From contig DAOTVQ010000016.1 of NCBI GenBank assembly GCA_034436355.1, forward strand, positions 1 to 64,000: DNA of 64,000 bases. Reading direction: 5' to 3'. Each line of letters starts with the position of its first letter. Within the stretch, counting starts at the first letter, position 1. The notes under the pieces are model-generated. The model had not been told where the DNA came from. It did no database searches and saw only the letters and a program-made list of their open reading frames with translations. Source of the DNA: CP2-2F sp034436355. GTDB taxonomy: Bacteria; Chloroflexota; Anaerolineae; Aggregatilineales; UBA2796. A program made the translations under genes and the position numbers. Of this stretch, positions 42,514 through 50,134 are shown in pieces.

Positions 42514-43086
42514 ATGACAACACTCGAAAAGCCACGTACGAGCGTGTGGCGGATCATCTTCAATCGCTATGGTTATATCTCGATGGCAGCGATGGCATGG
42601 GCGGCTATTTCTGCGGCGCTGCTCCTGATTGCCCTTGTGTTCAGCATCAGCCTTGTCTTGCCGCTGGCTGTGAGCGCAACTTTTGCCGTGATTGCCTTCA
42701 TCCTTTGGCTGCGGAATAGCCCACATCTGCGGCATGTGACGCCGCCCGCATCCAGCACCGAGACGCTCTTTGAGGCGATTCGCTCAGGCGATACGCCCGC
42801 GCTCATCTCGCTGGAGAGCGACTATTGCGCCTATTGCATGACGGTTGGCAAGCGCATTCATAAGTTGGAGCATGAGGAAAACCTGCGCGTCTTTCGCCTA
42901 AGCGTTCACAGCGAGCCGGGACGCAGCCTTGTCGAGCAGTTCGGCGCCACAACGACGCCGACCTACCTTCTGATGGATAATAATGCTAATCTATTAGAAG
43001 AATGGACAATCGCGCTGCCAATCGAGCGTGTGCGCTATGATGTGCGCCGCCAAACTGCCACCTATAAAGCCATCCAAGCCAACTAA
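42514..43086 (+). CDS. Membrane-anchored thioredoxin-like protein
   Basis: 190 residues. Two adjacent helices (near 22-45 and 46-66) precede a thioredoxin-like domain with the redox motif CAYC (Cys105, Cys108) and the cis-Pro loop TTTPTYLLMD. The CAYC motif suggests a reductase or isomerase role. GAGGA precedes the ATG. The final 59 bases overlap the proposed start region of the following methyltransferase-like gene. Confidence 0.75.
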   Translation: MTTLEKPRTSVWRIIFNRYGYISMAAMAWAAISAALLLIALVFSISLVLPLAVSATFAVIAFILWLRNSPHLRHVTPPASSTETLFEAIRSGDTPALISLESDYCAYCMTVGKRIHKLEHEENLRVFRLSVHSEPGRSLVEQFGATTTPTYLLMDNNANLLEEWTIALPIERVRYDVRRQTATYKAIQAN

Positions 43087-43870
43087 GGCGCAAGGGCAGC
43101 CCACACGCGGCAAAACTGCCTTGAATCGGTTGCGCCGCGTTGATGTGTATGTTGCCTTGGCGCACGCACCTGTGCTGCGCCAGCCCAACGCCCTTGTGAT
43201 CGACGTTGGCTTCGGCGCACAAGCCTGGACAACCCTTGAAATGGCGGCGCGCTGGCAGCCTTTTAACCCAACCCTGCGCGTTTTAGGCGTGGAGATTGAT
43301 CCGCAGCGCGTGGCAGCGGCACAGCCCTATGCCATGCCGCCACACCTAACCTTTCAGCTTGGCGGCTTCAACCTTGCCGATCTGATCGGCAGGCAGGCGG
43401 CGCACCTCATCCGCTGCTATAATGTGCTGCGCCAATATGACGAAGTAGATGTGCTGCCCGCACTGTACAAGATGAGTTGCGCCCTTGCCGAAGGCGGCGT
43501 CCTGATCGAAGGTACCTCTAATCCAAGCGGCGGCATGGCTGCCTTTGATATCTACCGCAAGCAAGGTAGCGGGTTGCAGCATGAAGCGTTGGTGTTCGCC
43601 ACAAATTTTCACCAAGCGGACTTGCCCACAGCCTTTCAAACCATTTTGCCCAAACGCCTGATCCACCACATGCAAGATGCGTTGCCCGCCGCCTTTTTTG
43701 CGGCATGGCAGCGCGCCTATGCCGTTGGGCGCGGCGCAGGCATTCGCAGCCGCTGCAAGTTGTGGCGCACGGCGGCGGCATGGTTGATCAGCAACACGGA
43801 TTTTGCCCTTGATCGGCGAAGGCGGCTGATCAGGCGCGGCTATGTCTGCCTCTACACACCTTTGCCCTAG
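43028..43870 (+). CDS. SAM-dependent methyltransferase-like protein
   Basis: Up to 280 residues. A class I methyltransferase-like fold is suggested by motif I VIDVGFGAQAWTTLEMA and motif II VLGVEIDPQRVAAA, with a later EGGVLIEGTSNPSGG. The substrate is unknown. The start is uncertain: 43028 is a GTG inside the thioredoxin-like gene, ATGs at 43037 and 43040 are alternatives, and a TTG near 43113 would avoid overlap but would shorten a still-charged N-terminus. The stop shares CTAG with the convergent hydrolase gene. Confidence 0.65.
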   Translation: MCAMMCAAKLPPIKPSKPTKAQGQPTRGKTALNRLRRVDVYVALAHAPVLRQPNALVIDVGFGAQAWTTLEMAARWQPFNPTLRVLGVEIDPQRVAAAQPYAMPPHLTFQLGGFNLADLIGRQAAHLIRCYNVLRQYDEVDVLPALYKMSCALAEGGVLIEGTSNPSGGMAAFDIYRKQGSGLQHEALVFATNFHQADLPTAFQTILPKRLIHHMQDALPAAFFAAWQRAYAVGRGAGIRSRCKLWRTAAAWLISNTDFALDRRRRLIRRGYVCLYTPLP

Positions 43871-44550
43871 AGGCTGAAGCTGCCGCCCGGATCAACAACG
43901 ATGGCACGTGCGTCAGTTTGGGTGTGGATGCTCTGCGCCCAGCTGGCGGCATCCTGCTGAATAGCGGGAAAAGTGTTGTAGTGGATTGGGAACACACCAC
44001 GTGGGCGGATCAGTTTGGTCGCCTCAACCGACTCGCTAGGACTCATGGTGAAGTTATCGCCAATGGGCAGCGCGGCAAAATGAATGCCCAGATCACCGAT
44101 CAGGCGCATATCGCTGAACAAGGCGGTATCACCGGCAAAGTAGAGGCGCGTGCCGTCAACGGTCAGCACAATGCCGCAGGCAACGCCACCATAGCTGCCA
44201 TCTGGGAAAGACGAGCTGTGATCAGCGCGCACAAACTTGACATGCCCGAAGGGATGTGCGTAGCCGCCGCCGACGTTCTGTGCGTGCGTGTGTGCCACGC
44301 CGTGATTCTGCATCCAAGTGTGAACTTCCCACACGCCGATCACCATAGCACCTGTGCGCTTGGCTATTGCCACTGTGTCACCAACGTGATCCGCATGGGC
44401 ATGGGTGAGCAGGATAAAATCAGCCGCAAGCTGTTCAGGTTCGATAGTTGCCAATGGGTTGCCCGTCAGGAACGGATCGATCAGCACATGCGCGCCATTC
44501 ACCTTCAGCGCAAACCCAGAATGCCCCAGCCACGTGATATGAATGCCCAT
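43867..44550 (-). CDS. UPF0173 metal-dependent hydrolase (metallo-beta-lactamase fold)
   Basis: 227 residues. The family core is WLGHSGFAL, the metal site THAHADHVGDT (HxHxDH), HSSSFPDGSYGG, FAGDTALFSDM and the final HYNTFPAI. Members of UPF0173 lack a defined substrate. AGGAG is eight bases before the ATG, and a TATAAT (44589-44584 on the minus strand) lies upstream. Confidence 0.9.
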   Translation of the reverse strand: MGIHITWLGHSGFALKVNGAHVLIDPFLTGNPLATIEPEQLAADFILLTHAHADHVGDTVAIAKRTGAMVIGVWEVHTWMQNHGVAHTHAQNVGGGYAHPFGHVKFVRADHSSSFPDGSYGGVACGIVLTVDGTRLYFAGDTALFSDMRLIGDLGIHFAALPIGDNFTMSPSESVEATKLIRPRGVFPIHYNTFPAIQQDAASWAQSIHTQTDARAIVVDPGGSFSL

Positions 44551-44789
44551 TGAAAAATCTCCTAATTTACCCTTGTAGCTTAGATTATAATGGCAAACAG
44601 CGTGCGAGGTAGTTAGGTTTTGGTAGGGATCTAAAATCTGTAAAGAGGCGCATCAACCTGCCAAAGCGAGCGACAGAAAGGCGCTAGATATGTTACAATA
44701 GCCAAGTTCATGCACACGCAAGTGAGCCTTTGGCACGCCCTGCGTGTATGTAGTGTGCGGTTATCCACACAAGATGAGGCGTGAAATCC
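44551..44789. other. Divergent intergenic region, 239 bp
   Basis: Holds the minus-strand -10 TATAAT (44589-44584) for the hydrolase gene. It also has a plus-strand -10 TACAAT (44694-44699) with a weak -35 GCGACA (44670-44675) for the flippase-like gene. GAGG ten bases before the ATG at 44790 is the likely ribosome-binding site. No gene seen. Confidence 0.45.
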
Positions 44790-45845
44790 ATGAAACGCTG
44801 GCAAAGCGTGCTGCTGGGGCTGGTCGTTAGTGTAGCGACCCTTGCCTATGCCCTGAATGGGAACGATTTCTCCAAAATTGGCGATGAACTGGCAAGTGCG
44901 CGCTACCTGTGGGCAGTTCCCTGCGCCCTGCTGATTGCCTTAGGGCTGTGGTTTCGCGGGCTGCGCTGGCGGTTCTTGCTCAATGAGCGTATTACACCAA
45001 CCCACAGCTTTCACATCACCAACATTAGCTATTTTCTGAATGCATGGCTGCCGCTGCGCTTGGGTGAGGTGGCACGCGCCTATCTGGTGACGCGCCTGAA
45101 GCCGCCGATCTCGATGTTCACCGCACTGAGCAGCGTAGTGGTGGAGCGCCTGATCGATCTGCTGATGGTGGTGGTGTTGGTGGTGCTGGCAGTCCTGATC
45201 ACAGACGTGCCGAACGAGGTGCAGGTCAGCGCGCAGATCATCGGTGTGGTTTCGGTGCTAGGCATGGTGGTGCTGGCGATCTTTGCCGCACGGCGCAGCC
45301 TTGCCCACGCCATTTTGAACATCGTTTTGAAGATTCTGCCCTTCCTAGAGCGCTTGGGCATTCGTGGGCTTGCCGATAAGGTGCTGGATGGCATCGCGCC
45401 GCTAGGCTCGGTGCGCGGCGTGAGCAATTCGCTGTGGTGGTCGGTGTTGGCGTGGGCAACCTCGATCATCGCCGGCTATGTGATGCTCTTTGCCTTTTAT
45501 GATGAGCCGAATTGGGCGGCTGCCCTGCTGATGATCGCGGCGGCGGCGTTGGCGATTGCCTTGCCCGCCGTCCCCGGCAGCGTTGGGCCCTTTGAAGCAG
45601 CCGTGATCGTTGGCTTGCAGCTCAGCGGCTTGATAGACCCTGCCAACGGCTTGCCGCAAGAGCGCGCCTTTGCTTTCGCCGTCGTGCTGCATTTGGTGAA
45701 CGCCGCCTGTTACGTGATCCTAGGCTATATCGGGCTGTTGCAAGAGCGCGTCTCGCTTGGTGAGGTATTCCGTGCAGCGCGTGCCGCCGTAGCGCGCAAA
45801 GCGCCAACCACCACCGCATTAGACGCACCAACCACAGAAGGATAG
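44790..45845 (+). CDS. LPG synthase/AglD-type flippase-like membrane protein (UPF0104)
   Basis: About 351 residues with roughly eight helices. The family marks are FRGLRWRFLLN, FLNAWLPLRLGEVARAYLV and PAVPGSVGPFEAAVI. These proteins resemble the transmembrane half of lysylphosphatidylglycerol synthase and are often linked to glycolipid transfer. It is followed eight bases later by a GTG-started glycosyltransferase gene and then a methyltransferase gene, so the three probably act on one surface glycan or glycolipid. An upstream GTG at 44781 is less likely because the ribosome-binding site would overlap it. Confidence 0.85.
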   Translation: MKRWQSVLLGLVVSVATLAYALNGNDFSKIGDELASARYLWAVPCALLIALGLWFRGLRWRFLLNERITPTHSFHITNISYFLNAWLPLRLGEVARAYLVTRLKPPISMFTALSSVVVERLIDLLMVVVLVVLAVLITDVPNEVQVSAQIIGVVSVLGMVVLAIFAARRSLAHAILNIVLKILPFLERLGIRGLADKVLDGIAPLGSVRGVSNSLWWSVLAWATSIIAGYVMLFAFYDEPNWAAALLMIAAAALAIALPAVPGSVGPFEAAVIVGLQLSGLIDPANGLPQERAFAFAVVLHLVNAACYVILGYIGLLQERVSLGEVFRAARAAVARKAPTTTALDAPTTEG

Positions 45846-45853
45846 GCTTAACC

Positions 45854-47068
45854 GTGTCTGAGACTGCTGAGAACCGTCCACTCAAAATCCTGATCAGCTT
45901 GCTCTACTATGTGCCACACTACACTGGCTACACCATCCATGTGCAGGATGTCGCAGAAGCACTTGCCGCACGTGGACACGAAGTTACGGTGTTGTGTGCG
46001 CGCCACAACCTCGATTTGCCGCGTGATGAGACGATCAACGGCGTGCGGATTGTGCGGCTGTGGGCGCCCATCAAACTCAGCCGCGCCATGATCATGCCCT
46101 TCTATCCAGTGGCGCTCTATGCCTTCATGCGGAAGTACGATCTGATCTTCTCCAACACGCCGATGTTTGAAACGTGGATGGTGGCGTTGGTGGCAGCGCT
46201 GACGGGCAAAAGTGTCATCAACACCCATCACGGCGATCTGGTGCTGCCGCCCGGCTTATCCAATCGCTTTATCCAGTTCGTCACCTTCCAACTCTATAAG
46301 ATCATGGCGCGCAAAGCGTACCGCATCGTTGCCTACAGCCAAGACTACGCCGATAACAGCTACTATCTGCGTCCGTATATGCACAAAGTCGTGCCGAACT
46401 ATCCACCCGTGCGGATTCCACAGCCGAACCCTGAGCGCGTGCAAGAACTGCGCGCCCAATGGCAAAAAGACGGCGCGCCGATCATCGGCTTTTCAGGCAG
46501 ATTTGTGCAGGAAAAGCGCCCCGATCTTCTGATCCGCGCCTTAGAGGTGGTCAACCGCAAATATCCCAATGCGCGGGTGGTGTTTGCCGGGCAATATAAC
46601 ATTCCCTATGAGGATACGTGGGAACGCCATCAGGATTTGGTGGAGAAATACCGCGAGCAGTTGATCTTCTTGGGCGTCATCACCAGCCGTGAGGCGTTGG
46701 CGAACTTCTATGCCGCGCTGGATGTGATGGTGCTGCCCAGCGATACCGAATGCTTTGCCCTTGCCCAAGTGGAGGCGATGCTGTGCGGCACGCCCGTCGT
46801 CATGAGCGATACGCCCGGCGGCAGAGTGCCTGTCACCGTCACCGGCATGGGCAAGATTGCACCGCGTGGCGATTGGCGCGCCTTTGGTGAAGCAATTTGT
46901 GAGGTGATCGAGAACCGCGAACGCTACCTCAAAACACGCGCAGAGATTGAGACGATCTTCAGCTTCCAGCGCACCATTGATACCTACGAGGGACTCTTTC
47001 GGCAAGCGGCGCACCACAGCCGCATCAAAGTGGCAGATTTTCACACACGCAACGGCAAGGACTCCTGA
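45854..47068 (+). CDS. Family 4 glycosyltransferase
   Basis: 404 residues with the GT-B fold: an N-terminal acceptor domain (VQDVAEALAARGHEVTVLCARHN) and a C-terminal donor domain (GFSGRFVQEKRPDLLIRAL). The GT4 Glu pair is in DTECFALAQVEAMLCGTPVV. It is a retaining transferase adding an unknown sugar. The start is GTG at 45854, eight bases after the flippase gene. The methyltransferase follows after six bases. Confidence 0.9.
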   Translation: MSETAENRPLKILISLLYYVPHYTGYTIHVQDVAEALAARGHEVTVLCARHNLDLPRDETINGVRIVRLWAPIKLSRAMIMPFYPVALYAFMRKYDLIFSNTPMFETWMVALVAALTGKSVINTHHGDLVLPPGLSNRFIQFVTFQLYKIMARKAYRIVAYSQDYADNSYYLRPYMHKVVPNYPPVRIPQPNPERVQELRAQWQKDGAPIIGFSGRFVQEKRPDLLIRALEVVNRKYPNARVVFAGQYNIPYEDTWERHQDLVEKYREQLIFLGVITSREALANFYAALDVMVLPSDTECFALAQVEAMLCGTPVVMSDTPGGRVPVTVTGMGKIAPRGDWRAFGEAICEVIENRERYLKTRAEIETIFSFQRTIDTYEGLFRQAAHHSRIKVADFHTRNGKDS

Positions 47069-47074
47069 GCAACC

Positions 47075-47923
47075 ATGCTTGACGAAGCAACCTTTCTGCG
47101 CCTGACGCGCAACGAAGCGGATATGGCGTTCAAAAAGCGCGTCCGCAGCATTTTTGAGTGGCTGCAACCAACAGCGGACAAGACGATCCTCGACTGCGGC
47201 TGTGGACGTGGCTTCTACTTGAATATGATCCGAGCGGTGAGCGCTTGCACGCTCTACGGCTTGGAACTAGACCCTGAAATCATCGCCAAGACACGCCAAA
47301 ACCTAGCGCACTTGCCCGATATTACGTTGGTGCGCGCCAGCATTTACGAGCAGCCTTTTGAGGACGCCAGCTTTGACGGCGTGATCCTCTCTGAAGTGCT
47401 GGAACACATTGATGAGGATGTGCGCGGCTTGCGGGAAGTCTTCCGCGTGCTGAAGCCAAACGGCGTGGTGGCGATCACCGTGCCGAACGCGGATTATCCC
47501 TTTTGGTGGGATCCGATCAACAAGACGTTGGAGTCGCTCGGCTTGCCGCCGATCAAGCAGGGCGTCTTTGCGGGCATTTGGGCAAATCACGTGCGCCTAT
47601 ATACTAAAGCACGCCTGCGCCAAGCCGTTGAAGCGGCGGGCTTCATTGTGGAGGAAGAACGCGCCTTCACGCATTATTGCTTCCCCTTCATCCATAATCT
47701 GATCTACGGCATTGGCAAGCCGCTGCTGGAGAGTGGTGCGCTGCCCAAAAGCATGGCACAGGCTGCCGACCGCACCACCTTTGATCAGAACAGCGGCAGC
47801 CTGCTCAACCCGATTAATCTGGGCTTGGCGGTGCTGAATTGGTTCGACCGTCCTAACCAGATCAACGAACCTGAAGGGCGCTCAACCGTCAACCTTGCGC
47901 TGAAGGCGCGCAAGCCTGCTTAG
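47075..47923 (+). CDS. Class I SAM-dependent methyltransferase
   Basis: 282 residues. SAM-binding motif I is TILDCGCGRGFYL; LYGLELDPEIIAKT and FDGVILSEVLEHIDEDVRGLREVFRVLKPNG complete the Methyltransf_11/25-like pattern. It is the last gene of the flippase-glycosyltransferase run, so it likely modifies a sugar or lipid. Its stop overlaps the stop of the convergent SET gene by four bases (TTAG). Confidence 0.88.
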   Translation: MLDEATFLRLTRNEADMAFKKRVRSIFEWLQPTADKTILDCGCGRGFYLNMIRAVSACTLYGLELDPEIIAKTRQNLAHLPDITLVRASIYEQPFEDASFDGVILSEVLEHIDEDVRGLREVFRVLKPNGVVAITVPNADYPFWWDPINKTLESLGLPPIKQGVFAGIWANHVRLYTKARLRQAVEAAGFIVEEERAFTHYCFPFIHNLIYGIGKPLLESGALPKSMAQAADRTTFDQNSGSLLNPINLGLAVLNWFDRPNQINEPEGRSTVNLALKARKPA

Positions 47924-48450
47924 CCGTTTCCATTCAGGCGATCAATGCGGCGCTGCAAGTAGGGCGAGAAGTAGCCTTTGTAGCGCCGTTGCAGTTCAGG
48001 GTCGCGCCAATCGTCACCGGTGATCACGCCGCGGCAGTTCGGCTGACCGCACAAGCAGTTCATGCGAAAGTTAGGATCGCCATCGCACGTGGCATAGTCA
48101 AAACACACTTCTTCGCCCGCTGCAATATCGCGCAGCGCGATGAGCGTGATCTGCCCTTGTAAGCCCGCGTTCGGGTTGCAGGAGTGGTTGGTGCAATCTG
48201 CCAGATCGTCTACCATACCGCTGGTGAGGTGCAGGTCTTCCTCAACCTGAATCGAGCGGTGCTGCGCCATTTCAGGCAGTGTGTGCAGCGTCGCCGTATC
48301 CACGATGATTCCGCCCCAGACCACAAGCAATTCGCCTTGGGCAATAGGCGCAGTTGCTACTAACGAAAAGCCGGCGCCGTCTGTCCATTTTCGATCAATA
48401 TGTGCATGACTCCATGCAATGCGCCGCGAGGAGGTTAAAATATCCGTCAT
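47920..48450 (-). CDS. SET-domain protein with post-SET-like motif
   Basis: 176 residues, essentially only a SET domain: GAGFSLVATAPIAQGELLVVWGG, the pseudoknot NHSCNPNAGL, EEVCFDYATCD and a terminal cluster CLCGQPNCRG that mimics the zinc-binding post-SET CxCxxxxC. All the usual SAM and target-Tyr contacts seem kept. SET enzymes methylate protein lysines; in bacteria they are scattered and often of unknown target. It lies upstream of nothing related, between the glycan run and exonuclease VII. Confidence 0.85.
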   Translation of the reverse strand: MTDILTSSRRIAWSHAHIDRKWTDGAGFSLVATAPIAQGELLVVWGGIIVDTATLHTLPEMAQHRSIQVEEDLHLTSGMVDDLADCTNHSCNPNAGLQGQITLIALRDIAAGEEVCFDYATCDGDPNFRMNCLCGQPNCRGVITGDDWRDPELQRRYKGYFSPYLQRRIDRLNGNG

Positions 48451-48487
48451 GCGCTCTCTTTCCTCTGTGGAGTGTGCTAAGGTTTAT

Positions 48488-48733
48488 CTAGAACGGCAGG
48501 TCAGACGGGTCATCCGAATCAGATGCCGCCGATGAGTCGCTGCTGCTGATCTTCTGGACGCGCAGCTCGGCAGCATTCAGTTTCGCCTCGCAAAAGGCGA
48601 TCAGCGCACGCCCGCGCTCATAAAGCGTGACGGACTCATCAAGGCTGAGCGCGCCGCGCTCCAACTGATCAACGATCTCGCTCAGGCGCTGATACGCCTC
48701 TTCAAAGGTTTGGATAGGTGGTAAGTCGCTCAT
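48488..48733 (-). CDS. xseB: Exodeoxyribonuclease VII small subunit
   Basis: 81 residues with the family helix pair: TFEEAYQRLSEIVDQLERGALSLDESVTLYERG and RALIAFCEAKLNAAELRVQKI, then an acidic tail. It overlaps the xseA stop by ATGA, so the two are coupled. Together they form the processive single-strand exonuclease VII. Confidence 0.93.
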   Translation of the reverse strand: MSDLPPIQTFEEAYQRLSEIVDQLERGALSLDESVTLYERGRALIAFCEAKLNAAELRVQKISSSDSSAASDSDDPSDLPF

Positions 48734-49962
48734 GCTGGGTCGCTCTCAGGTGAATTGGTCTGCAAAGTGCGTTCCTGCACACGGACGGTGAGACGCCCAT
48801 CCGCCAATTGTACGTGAAGATCGGCGTTGGGCATAGCCTCAGCCGCACTGGTCAGCCGTGCGCCCGTCTGTGGATGGCTGAGGATGGCATAGCCACGCGC
48901 CAATAGGTTGAGCGGATTGGCACGTTCAAGGGCGCGTGCCTGCCCGCTGAGTGTTTCGCTCGCCCTGTGCAGGCGCGCCGCTGCCGCACGCGCAAGGCGT
49001 GCGCTAAGTGCATCAAGGCGCTGTGCCTCACCCTGAATGCGCGAGCGTGGCGAGACAAGGCGTAGCTTATGGGCAGTGTTCGTAAGGGCTGCACGGTAGC
49101 CCTGCAAACGGTCAGCTAAAGCTGCCTGGGCGCGCCCTGCCAAGCGCCCTAGCTCGGCGTTAAGCGCCGCCATATCGGGCGTGGCAAGTTCAGCAGCAGC
49201 CGATGGCGTTGGCGCACGCCGATCTGCGCTACCATCCACCAGCGTTGTATCAATCTCATGCCCAACACCAGTGATAACAGGCGCACGAGTCGTCCGCACA
49301 GCGCGGGCAAGCTGCTCATCATTAAAGCACCATAAGTCTTCGGCGCTGCCGCCACCGCGCACCAACAGGATCACATCTACACCGAAGGCATCGGCACGCC
49401 GCAGCGCTGCCATAATCTGCGGCGGTGCATCGGCACCTTGCACTGGCGTATGGCTCAGCCAGACTTCCGCCAATGGATAGCGGCGGCGCAGCACGTTGCA
49501 CACATCTTGGAAGGCGGCGGTGCTTTCAGAGGTGACCACGCCGATCCGTTGTGGAAAAAAGGGCAGTGTGCGCTTGAGATCAGGGCTGAACAAGCCTTCT
49601 GCCTCCAGCTTATCCCACAAGGCGCGGAACTGCGCGGCGAGATCGCCCTGTGCATCGGCAAGCTGCACGGCATCCGCATAGAGCTGGTAAATGCCGCCCT
49701 GCTCATAGACGCCGATCTTGCCGTGTGCAAGGATTTTCTCGCCATTGTGTGGTGTGTGGCGCAGCGCCCGCGCCTTATCGCGCCAAATGACTGTGCGAAG
49801 TTCGGCGTGAGCATCTTTCAGGGTGAAATACAGGTGTCCGCTGCTCTGGGCGCGCAGGTTAGAGACTTCGCCTTCGACCCAAACATCCTGCAATGGCGCG
49901 TCGCGCTCGATTAGACGGCGGATATAGGCGTTTAGGGCGCTGATACTGAAAACGTCGGGCAT
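48730..49962 (-). CDS. xseA: Exodeoxyribonuclease VII large subunit
   Basis: 410 residues. The N-terminal OB fold (FSISALNAYIRRLIERDAPLQDVWVEGEVSNLR) is followed by the catalytic region with PFFPQRIGVVTSESTAAFQDV, VDVILLVRGGGSAEDLW, and TGVGHEIDTTLVDGSADRRAPTPSAAAEL, then a coiled coil. GGTGAG precedes the ATG at 49962. A perfect dyad sits between the -10 and the start. Confidence 0.94.
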   Translation of the reverse strand: MPDVFSISALNAYIRRLIERDAPLQDVWVEGEVSNLRAQSSGHLYFTLKDAHAELRTVIWRDKARALRHTPHNGEKILAHGKIGVYEQGGIYQLYADAVQLADAQGDLAAQFRALWDKLEAEGLFSPDLKRTLPFFPQRIGVVTSESTAAFQDVCNVLRRRYPLAEVWLSHTPVQGADAPPQIMAALRRADAFGVDVILLVRGGGSAEDLWCFNDEQLARAVRTTRAPVITGVGHEIDTTLVDGSADRRAPTPSAAAELATPDMAALNAELGRLAGRAQAALADRLQGYRAALTNTAHKLRLVSPRSRIQGEAQRLDALSARLARAAAARLHRASETLSGQARALERANPLNLLARGYAILSHPQTGARLTSAAEAMPNADLHVQLADGRLTVRVQERTLQTNSPESDPA

Positions 49963-49974
49963 GGCAGCTCACCA

Positions 49975-50000
49975 TTTGCGAAAGGTTTTCGCAAAGTATA
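49975..50000 (-). promoter_or_regulatory. xseA -10 and adjacent perfect dyad
   Basis: Minus-strand TATACT (50000-49995) abuts TTTGCGAAA-N3-TTTCGCAAA, a perfect inverted repeat of 9-bp arms at 49975-49995. It covers the expected transcription start and ends 12 bp before the xseA ATG. This is a classic repressor position. Confidence 0.55.
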
Positions 50001-50055
50001 ACATAGGTTAAGGCGCTTGGCGCGGTGCAGGGTGTTTTTTTTCGCCCTTTTGTGC

Positions 50056-50061
50056 TATGCT
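50056..50061 (+). promoter_or_regulatory. Extended -10 before ftsK
   Basis: TGC followed by TATGCT (50056-50061) is an extended -10. No clear -35. GGGAGGG (50119-50125) and the ATG at 50135 follow. Confidence 0.4.
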
Positions 50062-50134
50062 TAAAGGGTCGAATCTGTGCCACAGGCGTGGTTTTTGAGT
50101 GGCAAGCGCGTGCGCTGCGGGAGGGAAAATCGCC

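Noticed and set aside
49975..49995. LexA box call for the xseA dyad
   Set aside because: The sequence does not match the LexA motifs I know, so only an unnamed operator is proposed.
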